From: Methylococcales bacterium
GTDB taxonomy: Bacteria; Pseudomonadota; Gammaproteobacteria; Methylococcales; Methylomonadaceae
Direction: 5' to 3'
Length of the DNA stretch: 40,406 nucleotides
Assembly: GCA_028715725.1 (NCBI GenBank)
Contig: JAQURG010000029.1
Coordinates: 1-40,406, forward strand
The notes beneath the pieces are model-generated. The model was not told where the DNA came from. It made no database searches and saw only the letters and a program-made list of their open reading frames with translations. Shown piece by piece: positions 26,211 through 33,297 of this stretch. Made by a program: the position numbers and the translations under genes. The first letter of the stretch is position 1. The number at the start of each line of letters is the position of its first letter.

Positions 26211-27224
26211 ATGTTGATAAAAACAAGCTTTAAACCGTCATGGTGGCTGAATAATGCACACCTGCAAACTATTTATCCGGCTTTATTACGAAAATCCCCA
26301 CCCCAAATAACGACGCGACGAGAGAGACTCGTTACGCCCGATAATGATTTTATTGATATTGACTTCTGCGGGGAAGGAGAATCGCCGTTAATCATTTTAT
26401 TGCACGGTTTGACCGGCAGTTCTCAATCTGGCTATATCAAAGGCTTGCAACTTGAATTATTAACTCAGGGTTTTCGCAGTGCTGCTTTGAATTTTCGTGG
26501 ATGCAGTGGTGAATATAACCGGTTAGCACGCTGTTATCATTCAGGTGAAACAGAAGATATTCATTTTTTATATCAAACATTGCGTCAACGCGAACCTGGC
26601 ACGTCTTTTGCGGCTGTTGGATTTTCATTAGGCGGTAACGTCCTGTTAAAATGGTTAGGTGAACAAGGCAACAAGTTATCTCTGTTTGCCGCCATAGCTG
26701 TCTCTGTCCCTTTAGTATTGGGTTCTTGCGCGTCGAAATTGGATAACGGCTTTTCCAAGATCTACCGTGACCATTTGCTTCGCGAATTAAAATATTATGT
26801 CCTGGCCAAACAACAGCATTTGGAAAGGCTGGGTGAAATTCACGAAGCCAAAAAACTTAAAGAATTAGGGGATTTATCCGGCATTAATTCATTTTGGCAA
26901 TATGACGATCGGATAGTGGCCAAGCTTCATGGATTTAAAAATGTGCACGACTATTACCAGGGCTCCAGTTCACGGCAGTTTCTTAAATCGATAACACTGC
27001 CTACCTTGTTAATTCAGGCAAGCGATGATCCTTTTATAACAGCAGATGTGCTGCCTGAACAGGCGGAATTATCTTCGAGCGTTACTCTGGAAATTACTCA
27101 AGGCGGTGGACATGTAGGCTTTATTACAGGGGCAAACCCGTTTAAGCCGGACTATTGGCTGGATCAACGCATCCTGGAATTTTTAAAGCAGCATATAATA
27201 AGGCACTGCCAGGATTTTGATTAA
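26211..27224 (+). CDS. YheT-family alpha/beta hydrolase
   Basis: A 337-residue cytosolic hydrolase of the COG0429/YheT group (E. coli YheT 340). It begins with the family's WWLNNAHLQTIYPAL motif. ILLHGLTGSSQS holds the oxyanion-side HG motif, GFSLGGNVLLKWLGE has the nucleophile Ser (GxSxGG), ASDDPF the Asp, and GGGHVGFI the His, so the triad is complete. The physiological substrate of the family is uncertain (short-chain ester hydrolysis is reported for relatives). It is the last plus-strand gene before dif. Confidence 0.92.
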   Translation: MLIKTSFKPSWWLNNAHLQTIYPALLRKSPPQITTRRERLVTPDNDFIDIDFCGEGESPLIILLHGLTGSSQSGYIKGLQLELLTQGFRSAALNFRGCSGEYNRLARCYHSGETEDIHFLYQTLRQREPGTSFAAVGFSLGGNVLLKWLGEQGNKLSLFAAIAVSVPLVLGSCASKLDNGFSKIYRDHLLRELKYYVLAKQQHLERLGEIHEAKKLKELGDLSGINSFWQYDDRIVAKLHGFKNVHDYYQGSSSRQFLKSITLPTLLIQASDDPFITADVLPEQAELSSSVTLEITQGGGHVGFITGANPFKPDYWLDQRILEFLKQHIIRHCQDFD

Positions 27225-27284
27225 ACTGTCTATGATGATGAGGGAAGCCCAAAAGCGAGATCAGGATTGTTGGATTATTACATA

Positions 27285-27312
27285 ATTTAACATAATATAC
27301 ATTATGCGAAGT
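27285..27312 (-). other. dif: dif site (XerC/XerD chromosome-dimer resolution site)
   Basis: The minus strand carries an 11-bp XerC arm ACTTCGCATAA, a 6-bp centre TGTATA and an 11-bp XerD arm TTATGTTAAAT. E. coli dif differs only at three outer XerC-arm positions, so 25 of 28 bases agree and the centre and XerD arm are identical. XerCD recombine here to resolve chromosome dimers under FtsK control at division. The site lies in the intergenic space between the last plus-strand gene and the first minus-strand gene, in an AT-rich stretch. Mobile elements and plasmids can also carry dif-like sites, but the gene polarity around it favours the true chromosomal site. Confidence 0.9.
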
Positions 27313-27394
27313 TGTTATTACTGACGTTACTACTAAAATTGGTTTTTTTAACCAGGCAGAAAAACAAAAATTTTGATAAGCTGTTCGTATGTAA

Positions 27395-27626
27395 CATATT
27401 GGGTTAATCCCTAAATCTCCCGCTGTCTGGGCAAGCGCCAGGTCTGAGTCTTCGGCCGGTATCGAATTGATGCACATGATTCGCAAAGGTCAAATGGCAG
27501 AAGAAGAAAATCAGATGTCTTTTGCAGAGCAATTTTATGCGCTGGCAGGATAAATCCGTCCTGTTTGAAAAACTGGCATTCTAGCTCGCCCAAAATAGGC
27601 ATTTTTATAGTTAATGCGACAGAACC
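27395..27626 (+). mobile_element. IS6-family remnant: transposase C-terminus and terminal inverted repeat
   Basis: The frame ending at TAA 27553 encodes AGIELMHMIRKGQMAEEENQ followed by MSFAEQFYALAG, the conserved end of IS6-family DDE transposases. The upstream part is missing or unrelated: the frame is blocked by a stop at 27392. From 27626 leftward the minus strand reads GGTTCTGTCGCATTAA, identical over 16 bp to the end of the IS6 copy at 40182. The element is therefore a 3' remnant about 90 bp from dif, no longer able to move on its own. Confidence 0.8.
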
Positions 27627-27686
27627 GTTTGAAATCGGCCTTAGAGCAAGGGCATACGTCATGGATGATTATAATTTCTGCATGAA

Positions 27687-28988
27687 TTAGCTCTGCAACA
27701 AGGGTTTGAATACGTCCAGCATGTGTTTCTTGTTTTCCGGATACCATAAATTACCCAGATGGCCGCCGTGAGGATAAATGATGGCGCGGTCGCCGAATAT
27801 CTTCTCCAGATAGGCGATATCTTCCCTGGATATTAAAACATCGTCCAGATTATGCATAAGGAAAACAGACTGATTATTTTCCAATACGGGTCTGATGGCT
27901 CTTATGGAGTTTTGAAAATCCAGGGCTTTCAGATCAATTGGCTTGCCGGCTCTCCTCAATCTGGGAATAAGGAATGTCTCCACATAGCGCATAAGGCCAT
28001 AAGAGCGGGCCTCTTCCAAGCGGCCGCTGCGATATGCCCAGCTGATAGGCGTTCTCAAGATCGAGGCATTATTGGCAAGATCAACGACGTATATCGCATC
28101 GCCGACCTCATCATCCAGGCTTTTCCCGATCAGGAATTTGATCTGTTGGTCCTCGAGCTGAAGGCGTCTATTCCAATTTGCAAAATAATCCGGAGAGTTA
28201 ATATCGTTATCCTGGACCTGCGAAGCAACGCCAAATGCATAGGCTTGGATATAATCCTTTTCATTGTCGTCATAGTTCTTTCCGATACTGGCCATTTGAT
28301 ATATTTTTCTGGCGGCCTCAAACAAATCCACGGGTGGGTTTACTAGCAGATAGGTATCGATTCCGATTCGCTTTTTTTCCAAATCCGTCTTGCTGATATA
28401 AGCCGTATACAGTCCTCCATCACTCAAGCCTAACATGCCGATTTTGCCGATTTTGGCTTGGCAGTGGATTTTAATGTCATCCAATACCCGTTGCATTACT
28501 GAATAGAGATCCTGAGTATCTTCCTGAGTATGGCCGGGGTATCCGGAGTTACTTGCCGCCAATGTGAAATTCCAGTTGAAAGGGGAAGGCAGGATGAGTA
28601 CATGGAATCCATTGCCTGAAAACCATTCGGCCAGAAATCTTGCGGTTCCGGAATAAGCGGAGCCGCCCAAACCCGGAATGATGAAAATAAGAGGCGCAGG
28701 CCCCGGGCCTTTCTGTTGATAGAAGCGATAGCGTAAAGTGCCCTTTCCTTCCAAAAGATAAATATTGTCCCGATGGTCCAATACCTTGATGCGCAGATCA
28801 TTTATATCAGTTGCCGGGAGTTCTTCGTTGCCGCGCATTATGCCTACGGTGGCCGTGGCGATATACGGGTTTTTATAAGGGTACTGGTAAGATTTCTCGT
28901 CAATTCTTTGGGCAAACGCAGTTGATTGGAAAGACAATATCGCCAGGAAAAAACAGGCAATAAGCAGAGCTGATTTTTGGGGTCGCAT
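27687..28988 (-). CDS. Exported alpha/beta hydrolase, family uncertain
   Basis: A 433-residue protein with a signal peptide (hydrophobic about 8-25, AFA cleavage site at about 24-26). The hydrolase fold is supported by LIFIIPGLGGSAYSG (oxyanion region), GMLGLSDGGLYTAY (nucleophile Ser in GxSxG), HNLDDVL (candidate Asp) and PHGGHLGNLWY (catalytic His). A long helical insertion of about 100 residues separates the nucleophile from the Asp. Periplasmic location is likely. I cannot name a substrate; esterase or lipase activity is a guess from the fold. It is the last gene before dif on this side, about 140 bp after glgX. Confidence 0.8.
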   Translation of the reverse strand: MRPQKSALLIACFFLAILSFQSTAFAQRIDEKSYQYPYKNPYIATATVGIMRGNEELPATDINDLRIKVLDHRDNIYLLEGKGTLRYRFYQQKGPGPAPLIFIIPGLGGSAYSGTARFLAEWFSGNGFHVLILPSPFNWNFTLAASNSGYPGHTQEDTQDLYSVMQRVLDDIKIHCQAKIGKIGMLGLSDGGLYTAYISKTDLEKKRIGIDTYLLVNPPVDLFEAARKIYQMASIGKNYDDNEKDYIQAYAFGVASQVQDNDINSPDYFANWNRRLQLEDQQIKFLIGKSLDDEVGDAIYVVDLANNASILRTPISWAYRSGRLEEARSYGLMRYVETFLIPRLRRAGKPIDLKALDFQNSIRAIRPVLENNQSVFLMHNLDDVLISREDIAYLEKIFGDRAIIYPHGGHLGNLWYPENKKHMLDVFKPLLQS

Positions 28989-29128
28989 TGTATATCTCCT
29001 TCAATTGCCGAATCGTTGAACTCCCCGGCCAATGCCTCGGCTGGCATTGATGACAGTCAGTCGGTGCGGCTGTAGATGCCAAATATGGGTGCTGCATAGT
29101 CGGCAACAAGCAATCCATAGATGGCTGT

Positions 29129-31258
29129 TCATCGTCGAGGAACTATCTGGTTGAGCAATGCCAATGCATGGCTGTTAAGAACATAGTTTTCGCCGGATAA
29201 GTAATCATGGCCTGGAGCGTCCGGCTCGTTAGTGTCCAGCACTAATTGCCAGCGTATATTCGTTTTGTAACTCGGGAGAGTGAACGTAATTGCTTCGTTA
29301 TGGGCATTCAGAAGCAGCAGAAAATCATTGTCATGGATAGGCATGTCGTGCTCATCGCGTTCATCAAGCGCCTCGCCGCCCAGAAAGACGCCCAGGCAGT
29401 ATGCAAGGGATTGGTTCCATTCATCCTGGCCCATTTCTTCTCCATTCGGATTGAGCCAGATGATATCTCTGATTCCTGCGCCTTTGATGGGGCGCCCTTG
29501 GAAGAAATGTTGGCGATGAAAAACCGGATGTTGCTCGCGAAAATGTATCAAGCGCTGCACAAAGGCCAACAGCTCCTGCTCTTCAGATTGCAGGTCCCAA
29601 TTCACCCAACTGATCTCATTATCCTGGCAATAGGCATTATTATTGCCCAGTTGAGTGCGCCCCATCTCGTCTCCTGCCAGCAACATAGGCACCCCCTGAG
29701 AAAGCATCAGCGTAGTCAGTAGGTTACGCTTCTGCCTTTCGCGCAATTCAAGAACACGCGGATCAGTGGTCGGACCTTCCGCTCCGCAGTTCCATGAAGT
29801 GTTGCAGTTACAGCCGTCGTGATTTTCTTCGAGATTGGCTTCGTTGTGCTTTTCGTTGTAGCTCACCAGATCGTGAAGTGTAAAGCCATCGTGTGCAGTA
29901 ATAAAGTTGATGCTGGAAGAAGGTTTACGGCCGCTGCGTTCATAAAGGTCGCTGGAACCGGTCAGCCGATAGGCCAAATTGCCGATCAGTCCGCCCTCCC
30001 CTTTCCAGTAAGCACGAACCCCATCACGATATTTATCATTCCATTCGGCCCAGCCCACCGGAAAGTTTCCGACCTGATAACCGCCCGCGCCCAAATCCCA
30101 GGGTTCGGCGATAAGCTTGACCTGTGAGAGTACCGGATCCTGGCGGATAATATCAAAAAAAGAGCTGAGGCGGTCCACTTCATGCAATTCACGGGCAAGC
30201 GCTGAAGCAAGATCGAAGCGAAAGCCATCCACATGCATTTCCAGTACCCAGTAACGCAGGCTATCCATAATTAACTGCAACACGCGCGGATGCGTCATGT
30301 TGAGGGTGTTTCCGCAGCCTGTATAGTCTCTGTAATAGCGTGGGTTGTCCGGCTCCAGACGGTAGTAGGCCTGGTTGTCGATTCCGCGGAAAGACAGGGT
30401 TTGCCCCAGCTGATTACCTTCGGCTGTATGATTATAAACTACATCCAGGATGACCTCGATTCCCGCGTAGTGCAGGGTTTTGACCAGGGTTTTGAATTCA
30501 CTCACCGGTTCGCCATAAGCATATCGCCCTTCCGGCGCCAGATAACAGATAGAGTTATAACCCCAGTAATTGCACAGCCCTTTTTCCAGCAGGTGGCGGT
30601 CATCGATAAAGGCATGTATGGGCATGAGTTCCACCGCCGTCACGCCGAGCTTGCGCAGATGTGTTATAACGGGTTTTGTCGCCAGGCCGGCATAAGTTCC
30701 CCGCAAGGCGGATGGAACTTGGGAATGGAGGCGGGTAAATCCTTTTACATGCAATTCATAAATGACGGTTTCGTGCCAGGGAGTTTGCGGCGGCTGGTCA
30801 TATTCCCAGGTGAAATCCGGATTGATGACCTGGCATTTCGGCATACTTGAGGCGCTGTCGCGCCGGTCGAATGATAAATCTTCCTTTTTATGCCCGATCT
30901 TGTAGCCGAACTGGGCATCACTCCATCCCAATGATCCGATGATGGCCTTGGCGTAAGGGTCGAGAAGCAATTTGTTGGAATTGAAACGAAGCCCCCGCGC
31001 CGGCTCGTAAGTACCGTCAACGCGATAGCCATAAAGCCTGCCGGGGCGCGCCTCGGGCAGGTGGCAATGCCAAATCTGGTCGGTCTGTTCCCGTAGAGGG
31101 ATACGCTGGACTTCGTGAAGGCCTTTGGCGTCGAACAGGCAGAGCTCCACTCTTTCGGCATGTTCGGAGAATAAGGCAAAGTTGACGCCTCTTTCATTCC
31201 AGGTGGCGCCGAGAGGATAAGGCTTGCCCGGCCATACTATTGTTATTTGATCAGCCAT
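29129..31258 (-). CDS. glgX: Glycogen debranching enzyme GlgX (isoamylase-type GH13)
   Basis: A 709-residue protein. An N-terminal CBM48-type domain (about 8-110) precedes the GH13 barrel. The conserved regions are [23 protein letters not shown] (nucleophile Asp), LIAEPWDLG (acid Glu) and [14 protein letters not shown] (transition-state Asp). GlgX cleaves alpha-1,6 branches of glycogen limit dextrins, releasing maltotetraose-like chains. Such chains are also the substrates of the TreY encoded about 2 kb upstream, so the two can act in one glycogen-to-trehalose route. Length agrees with the GlgX/TreX family (650-720). Confidence 0.97.
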   Translation of the reverse strand: MADQITIVWPGKPYPLGATWNERGVNFALFSEHAERVELCLFDAKGLHEVQRIPLREQTDQIWHCHLPEARPGRLYGYRVDGTYEPARGLRFNSNKLLLDPYAKAIIGSLGWSDAQFGYKIGHKKEDLSFDRRDSASSMPKCQVINPDFTWEYDQPPQTPWHETVIYELHVKGFTRLHSQVPSALRGTYAGLATKPVITHLRKLGVTAVELMPIHAFIDDRHLLEKGLCNYWGYNSICYLAPEGRYAYGEPVSEFKTLVKTLHYAGIEVILDVVYNHTAEGNQLGQTLSFRGIDNQAYYRLEPDNPRYYRDYTGCGNTLNMTHPRVLQLIMDSLRYWVLEMHVDGFRFDLASALARELHEVDRLSSFFDIIRQDPVLSQVKLIAEPWDLGAGGYQVGNFPVGWAEWNDKYRDGVRAYWKGEGGLIGNLAYRLTGSSDLYERSGRKPSSSINFITAHDGFTLHDLVSYNEKHNEANLEENHDGCNCNTSWNCGAEGPTTDPRVLELRERQKRNLLTTLMLSQGVPMLLAGDEMGRTQLGNNNAYCQDNEISWVNWDLQSEEQELLAFVQRLIHFREQHPVFHRQHFFQGRPIKGAGIRDIIWLNPNGEEMGQDEWNQSLAYCLGVFLGGEALDERDEHDMPIHDNDFLLLLNAHNEAITFTLPSYKTNIRWQLVLDTNEPDAPGHDYLSGENYVLNSHALALLNQIVPRR
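29994..30001 (-). other. KOPS-like octamer pointing to dif from the right
   Basis: The plus strand reads CCCTCCCC, so the minus strand reads GGGGAGGG and fits GGGNAGGG. It is right of dif and points left, toward it, inside glgX. Confidence 0.4.
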
Positions 31259-31472
31259 GATTTGATTCCTTTAGACTGCAAAGCTCATAAAGAGGTATCT
31301 ATTGCAGGCTTTGCTTTAAATATTCAATCTCCCATGAAAACCTGCGGTTTTCAGTGCAATGAAATGCCGATCCATAAATCTTATCGCTCCATCCAGCGTT
31401 GAGCGTCGAATTTTTCTGATAGGCTTCTGTTTGTATGCAAGGTAGAAGGCAATAATCTTGTATTATTGGGGG

Positions 31473-32288
31473 TCATAGACCTGTGTCTGTGCCAGTGCCA
31501 GTGCCGGAAGAAGCCGGCGTTTTTGCCGCGGGATCGTCGGTTATAGTCACTTCGACGCGGCGGTTTTGCTGGCGTCCAGCGGCGGTTGAGTTGGTTGTGA
31601 CCGGGTAATCCTCACCCATGCCTTGTGCAACGATTCGTTCCGGCGAGATGCCATTGCTGACCAGGAAATTTCTAACAGATTCGGCCCTATTTTGGGAAAG
31701 TTGAATGTTATACTCTGTCGATCCCTGGCTGTCGGTGTGGCCCTCGATTTTTACCCTGGAGCCGGTATGCGCTTGTAAATATTCCACGATGGGATACATT
31801 TTCTGAAGGCTTCCGGGTTTGAGAGTGGCGCGCCCTGTGTCAAACAATACATCACCCAGGGTTACCAGAATACCTTGCGGGACTTTTTTGGCTTTCAGCT
31901 TTTCGATTTCAGCTTCGCGGGCTTTGAGGCGAATCTCGTCCTGCTTTGAGCTTAAGTCGTAAAAGCCTTTTTTCGCGGCAGCCTGGCTAGCGGTGGCACG
32001 CGCCAACTCTATCTTCTGGCTTGTCAGGTAGGCAAGATGGTTTGTCTCGTCGGTATCATCATCCTCATGCCAGGCTTTCTCGGCTTTCTGCAGCAGTTTT
32101 TCCGCCGCAAACAAATCCGCTGAAGCATCGGCCTTAATTGCTGGATCGCTTGCTGCTTGCTGATAGTCTGCACGCGCTCTCTCAAGGCTGGTATTGATGG
32201 CGGGTGTACAGGCTGTCATCAATACACTGCATAAGACAAGGGAGTTACTGATCAACCTGGGTGTTTGGAAAGGGATTTGTGATCGCAT
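31473..32288 (-). CDS. OmpA-family lipoprotein with DUF4398-like N-terminal region
   Basis: Starting at ATG 32288 (GGAGG seven bases upstream) the protein has 271 residues; an in-frame ATG 18 codons earlier lacks such a site. The signal peptide ends in a lipobox (VLMTAC). A helical, alanine-rich DUF4398-like region (about 35-140, with SADLFAAEKLLQKAEKAW) is followed by an OmpA C-terminal peptidoglycan-binding domain (about 145-255): LGDVLFDTGRATLKPGS, IEGHTDSQGSTEYNIQLSQNRAESV and QQNRRVEVTI. The tail is Thr/Gly rich. It probably ties the outer membrane to peptidoglycan. It follows 22 bp after another DUF4398 lipoprotein. Confidence 0.9.
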   Translation of the reverse strand: MRSQIPFQTPRLISNSLVLCSVLMTACTPAINTSLERARADYQQAASDPAIKADASADLFAAEKLLQKAEKAWHEDDDTDETNHLAYLTSQKIELARATASQAAAKKGFYDLSSKQDEIRLKAREAEIEKLKAKKVPQGILVTLGDVLFDTGRATLKPGSLQKMYPIVEYLQAHTGSRVKIEGHTDSQGSTEYNIQLSQNRAESVRNFLVSNGISPERIVAQGMGEDYPVTTNSTAAGRQQNRRVEVTITDDPAAKTPASSGTGTGTDTGL

Positions 32289-32310
32289 GGTACGCCTCCA
32301 TAATAATTGA

Positions 32311-32697
32311 TTATTGGCTTTGGACTGCTCGTGAAGTTTCATGCTTCAAAGCTTCGATCGTCTTCTTCATTGCATCCGTCTCCTGAGCCTGTTTTGCCGC
32401 CTCGGTTTTGGCATTGGCTAAATTGGCTTCAGAAAGAGCTTCTTCAGCCATTCTGCGTGCATCATCATTTTCATCATCATCCATGCTTTCTTTGGCGCGG
32501 CTGAGCTTTGTTCGGGCGCTGCTGAGCAGTTGCGGTTCGTACTGCGATACGCCTGCCCGGTCTGCATCCTGAATAGCTATCTCGGCTTGTGAAACCAGTT
32601 CTTTGGGCGGTTCTGAGGCGCAACCGGTCAGGAGCAACGATAAGCTTACCAGTGCTGCCGATGACCCTGATCTCAAGACTATGCTGGCTATAAACAT
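32311..32697 (-). CDS. DUF4398-family lipoprotein
   Basis: A 128-residue protein with a signal peptide and lipobox (LLLTGC, Cys at about 26), followed by a long alpha-helical, Ala/Glu-rich region (SQAEIAIQDADRAGV, SSARTKLSRAKESM, ARRMAEEALSEANLANAKTEAAK) characteristic of DUF4398. These proteins often pair with an OmpA-like partner having the same domain, as here. An AGAAGG site precedes the ATG. The function is unknown; an envelope spacer or stabiliser is likely. Confidence 0.88.
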   Translation of the reverse strand: MFIASIVLRSGSSAALVSLSLLLTGCASEPPKELVSQAEIAIQDADRAGVSQYEPQLLSSARTKLSRAKESMDDDENDDARRMAEEALSEANLANAKTEAAKQAQETDAMKKTIEALKHETSRAVQSQ

Positions 32698-32808
32698 AAT
32701 GTGTACCTTCTGCTGATCTATGGGTTATAAAAACCCGGGTTGCGGATTGGCATACAGGCGGTTTCATTGAAGCTCCGGAATATCATTGGCTTTTGACATT
32801 ACGGGAAA

Positions 32809-32937
32809 TCATCTAATCATGCCCAGGATGCCGATAATAATGAGATAAATGGCAATGATATAATTCAACAAGGCGGGACGAATCAATATTAAAATTCCGG
32901 CGACCAGAGAGAGAAGCGCATGTGGATTGATATACAT
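32809..32937 (-). CDS. DUF3096-family small membrane protein
   Basis: A 42-residue protein beginning MYINPHALLSLVAGILILIR, with two hydrophobic segments (about 7-19 and 22-40) and a central RPALLNYIIAIYLIIIGILG. It matches the DUF3096 pattern (LxxLxAGILILIxPxLLNYIVAIYLIIxGxLG). AAGGTG lies six bases before the ATG. It precedes the two DUF4398 lipoprotein genes by about 110 bp and is on the same strand, so it may be the first gene of that envelope-stress transcript. Its function is unknown. Confidence 0.8.
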   Translation of the reverse strand: MYINPHALLSLVAGILILIRPALLNYIIAIYLIIIGILGMIR

Positions 32938-33297
32938 AAAATCACCTTTATTCTGTCATGGCTGGAGTAGAATTTTATTCTTGATCAGTGGTCAGTCTCT
33001 ATAAATTCGATTCTGAACCTGAGCCGATTTGCAGCTTACACCTCCGTAAGAAACTGAACTTGCGGCTATGGCTGTCATGAAGTGATTATCGGCTCAAACG
33101 TCTGATCTATTCCCACTAGTTACGTCGCTACATTACAATATTACGGGCCAAATACAATACGTACGAATACCTATACGCATCAGCTTCGAAAACTATTGAC
33201 TTTTCGTGCAATATTGAAATTTTCCAGGTGCTTGCCTGTATGGCTTAAAAGCAGGAGGCGGTAAATCAGCTACAGGAACTGGGCATTCCCTGCGGCT
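32938..33297. other. Intergenic region upstream of DUF3096
   Basis: About 360 bp between the treY stop codon and DUF3096. It holds the motif shared with 10913-10940 (at 33151-33178), in the upstream region of the minus-strand genes DUF3096 and DUF4398. No ORF, RNA gene or clear terminator for treY was found. Confidence 0.5.
33151..33178 (-). promoter_or_regulatory. Upstream element shared with 10913-10940
   Basis: The same ACAATACGTA block and spaced ATAC/TATAC blocks as at 10913-10940, 22 of 28 bases identical, about 215 bp upstream of the DUF3096 start and in the same orientation relative to the downstream gene. This may be an operator shared by the sensor-kinase operon and the envelope lipoprotein operon. 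Confidence 0.4.

Noticed and set aside
27142-27486. Minus-strand ORF of 114 codons spanning dif
   Set aside because: It runs through the yheT-like gene end, dif and the IS6 remnant, so it is a chance frame.
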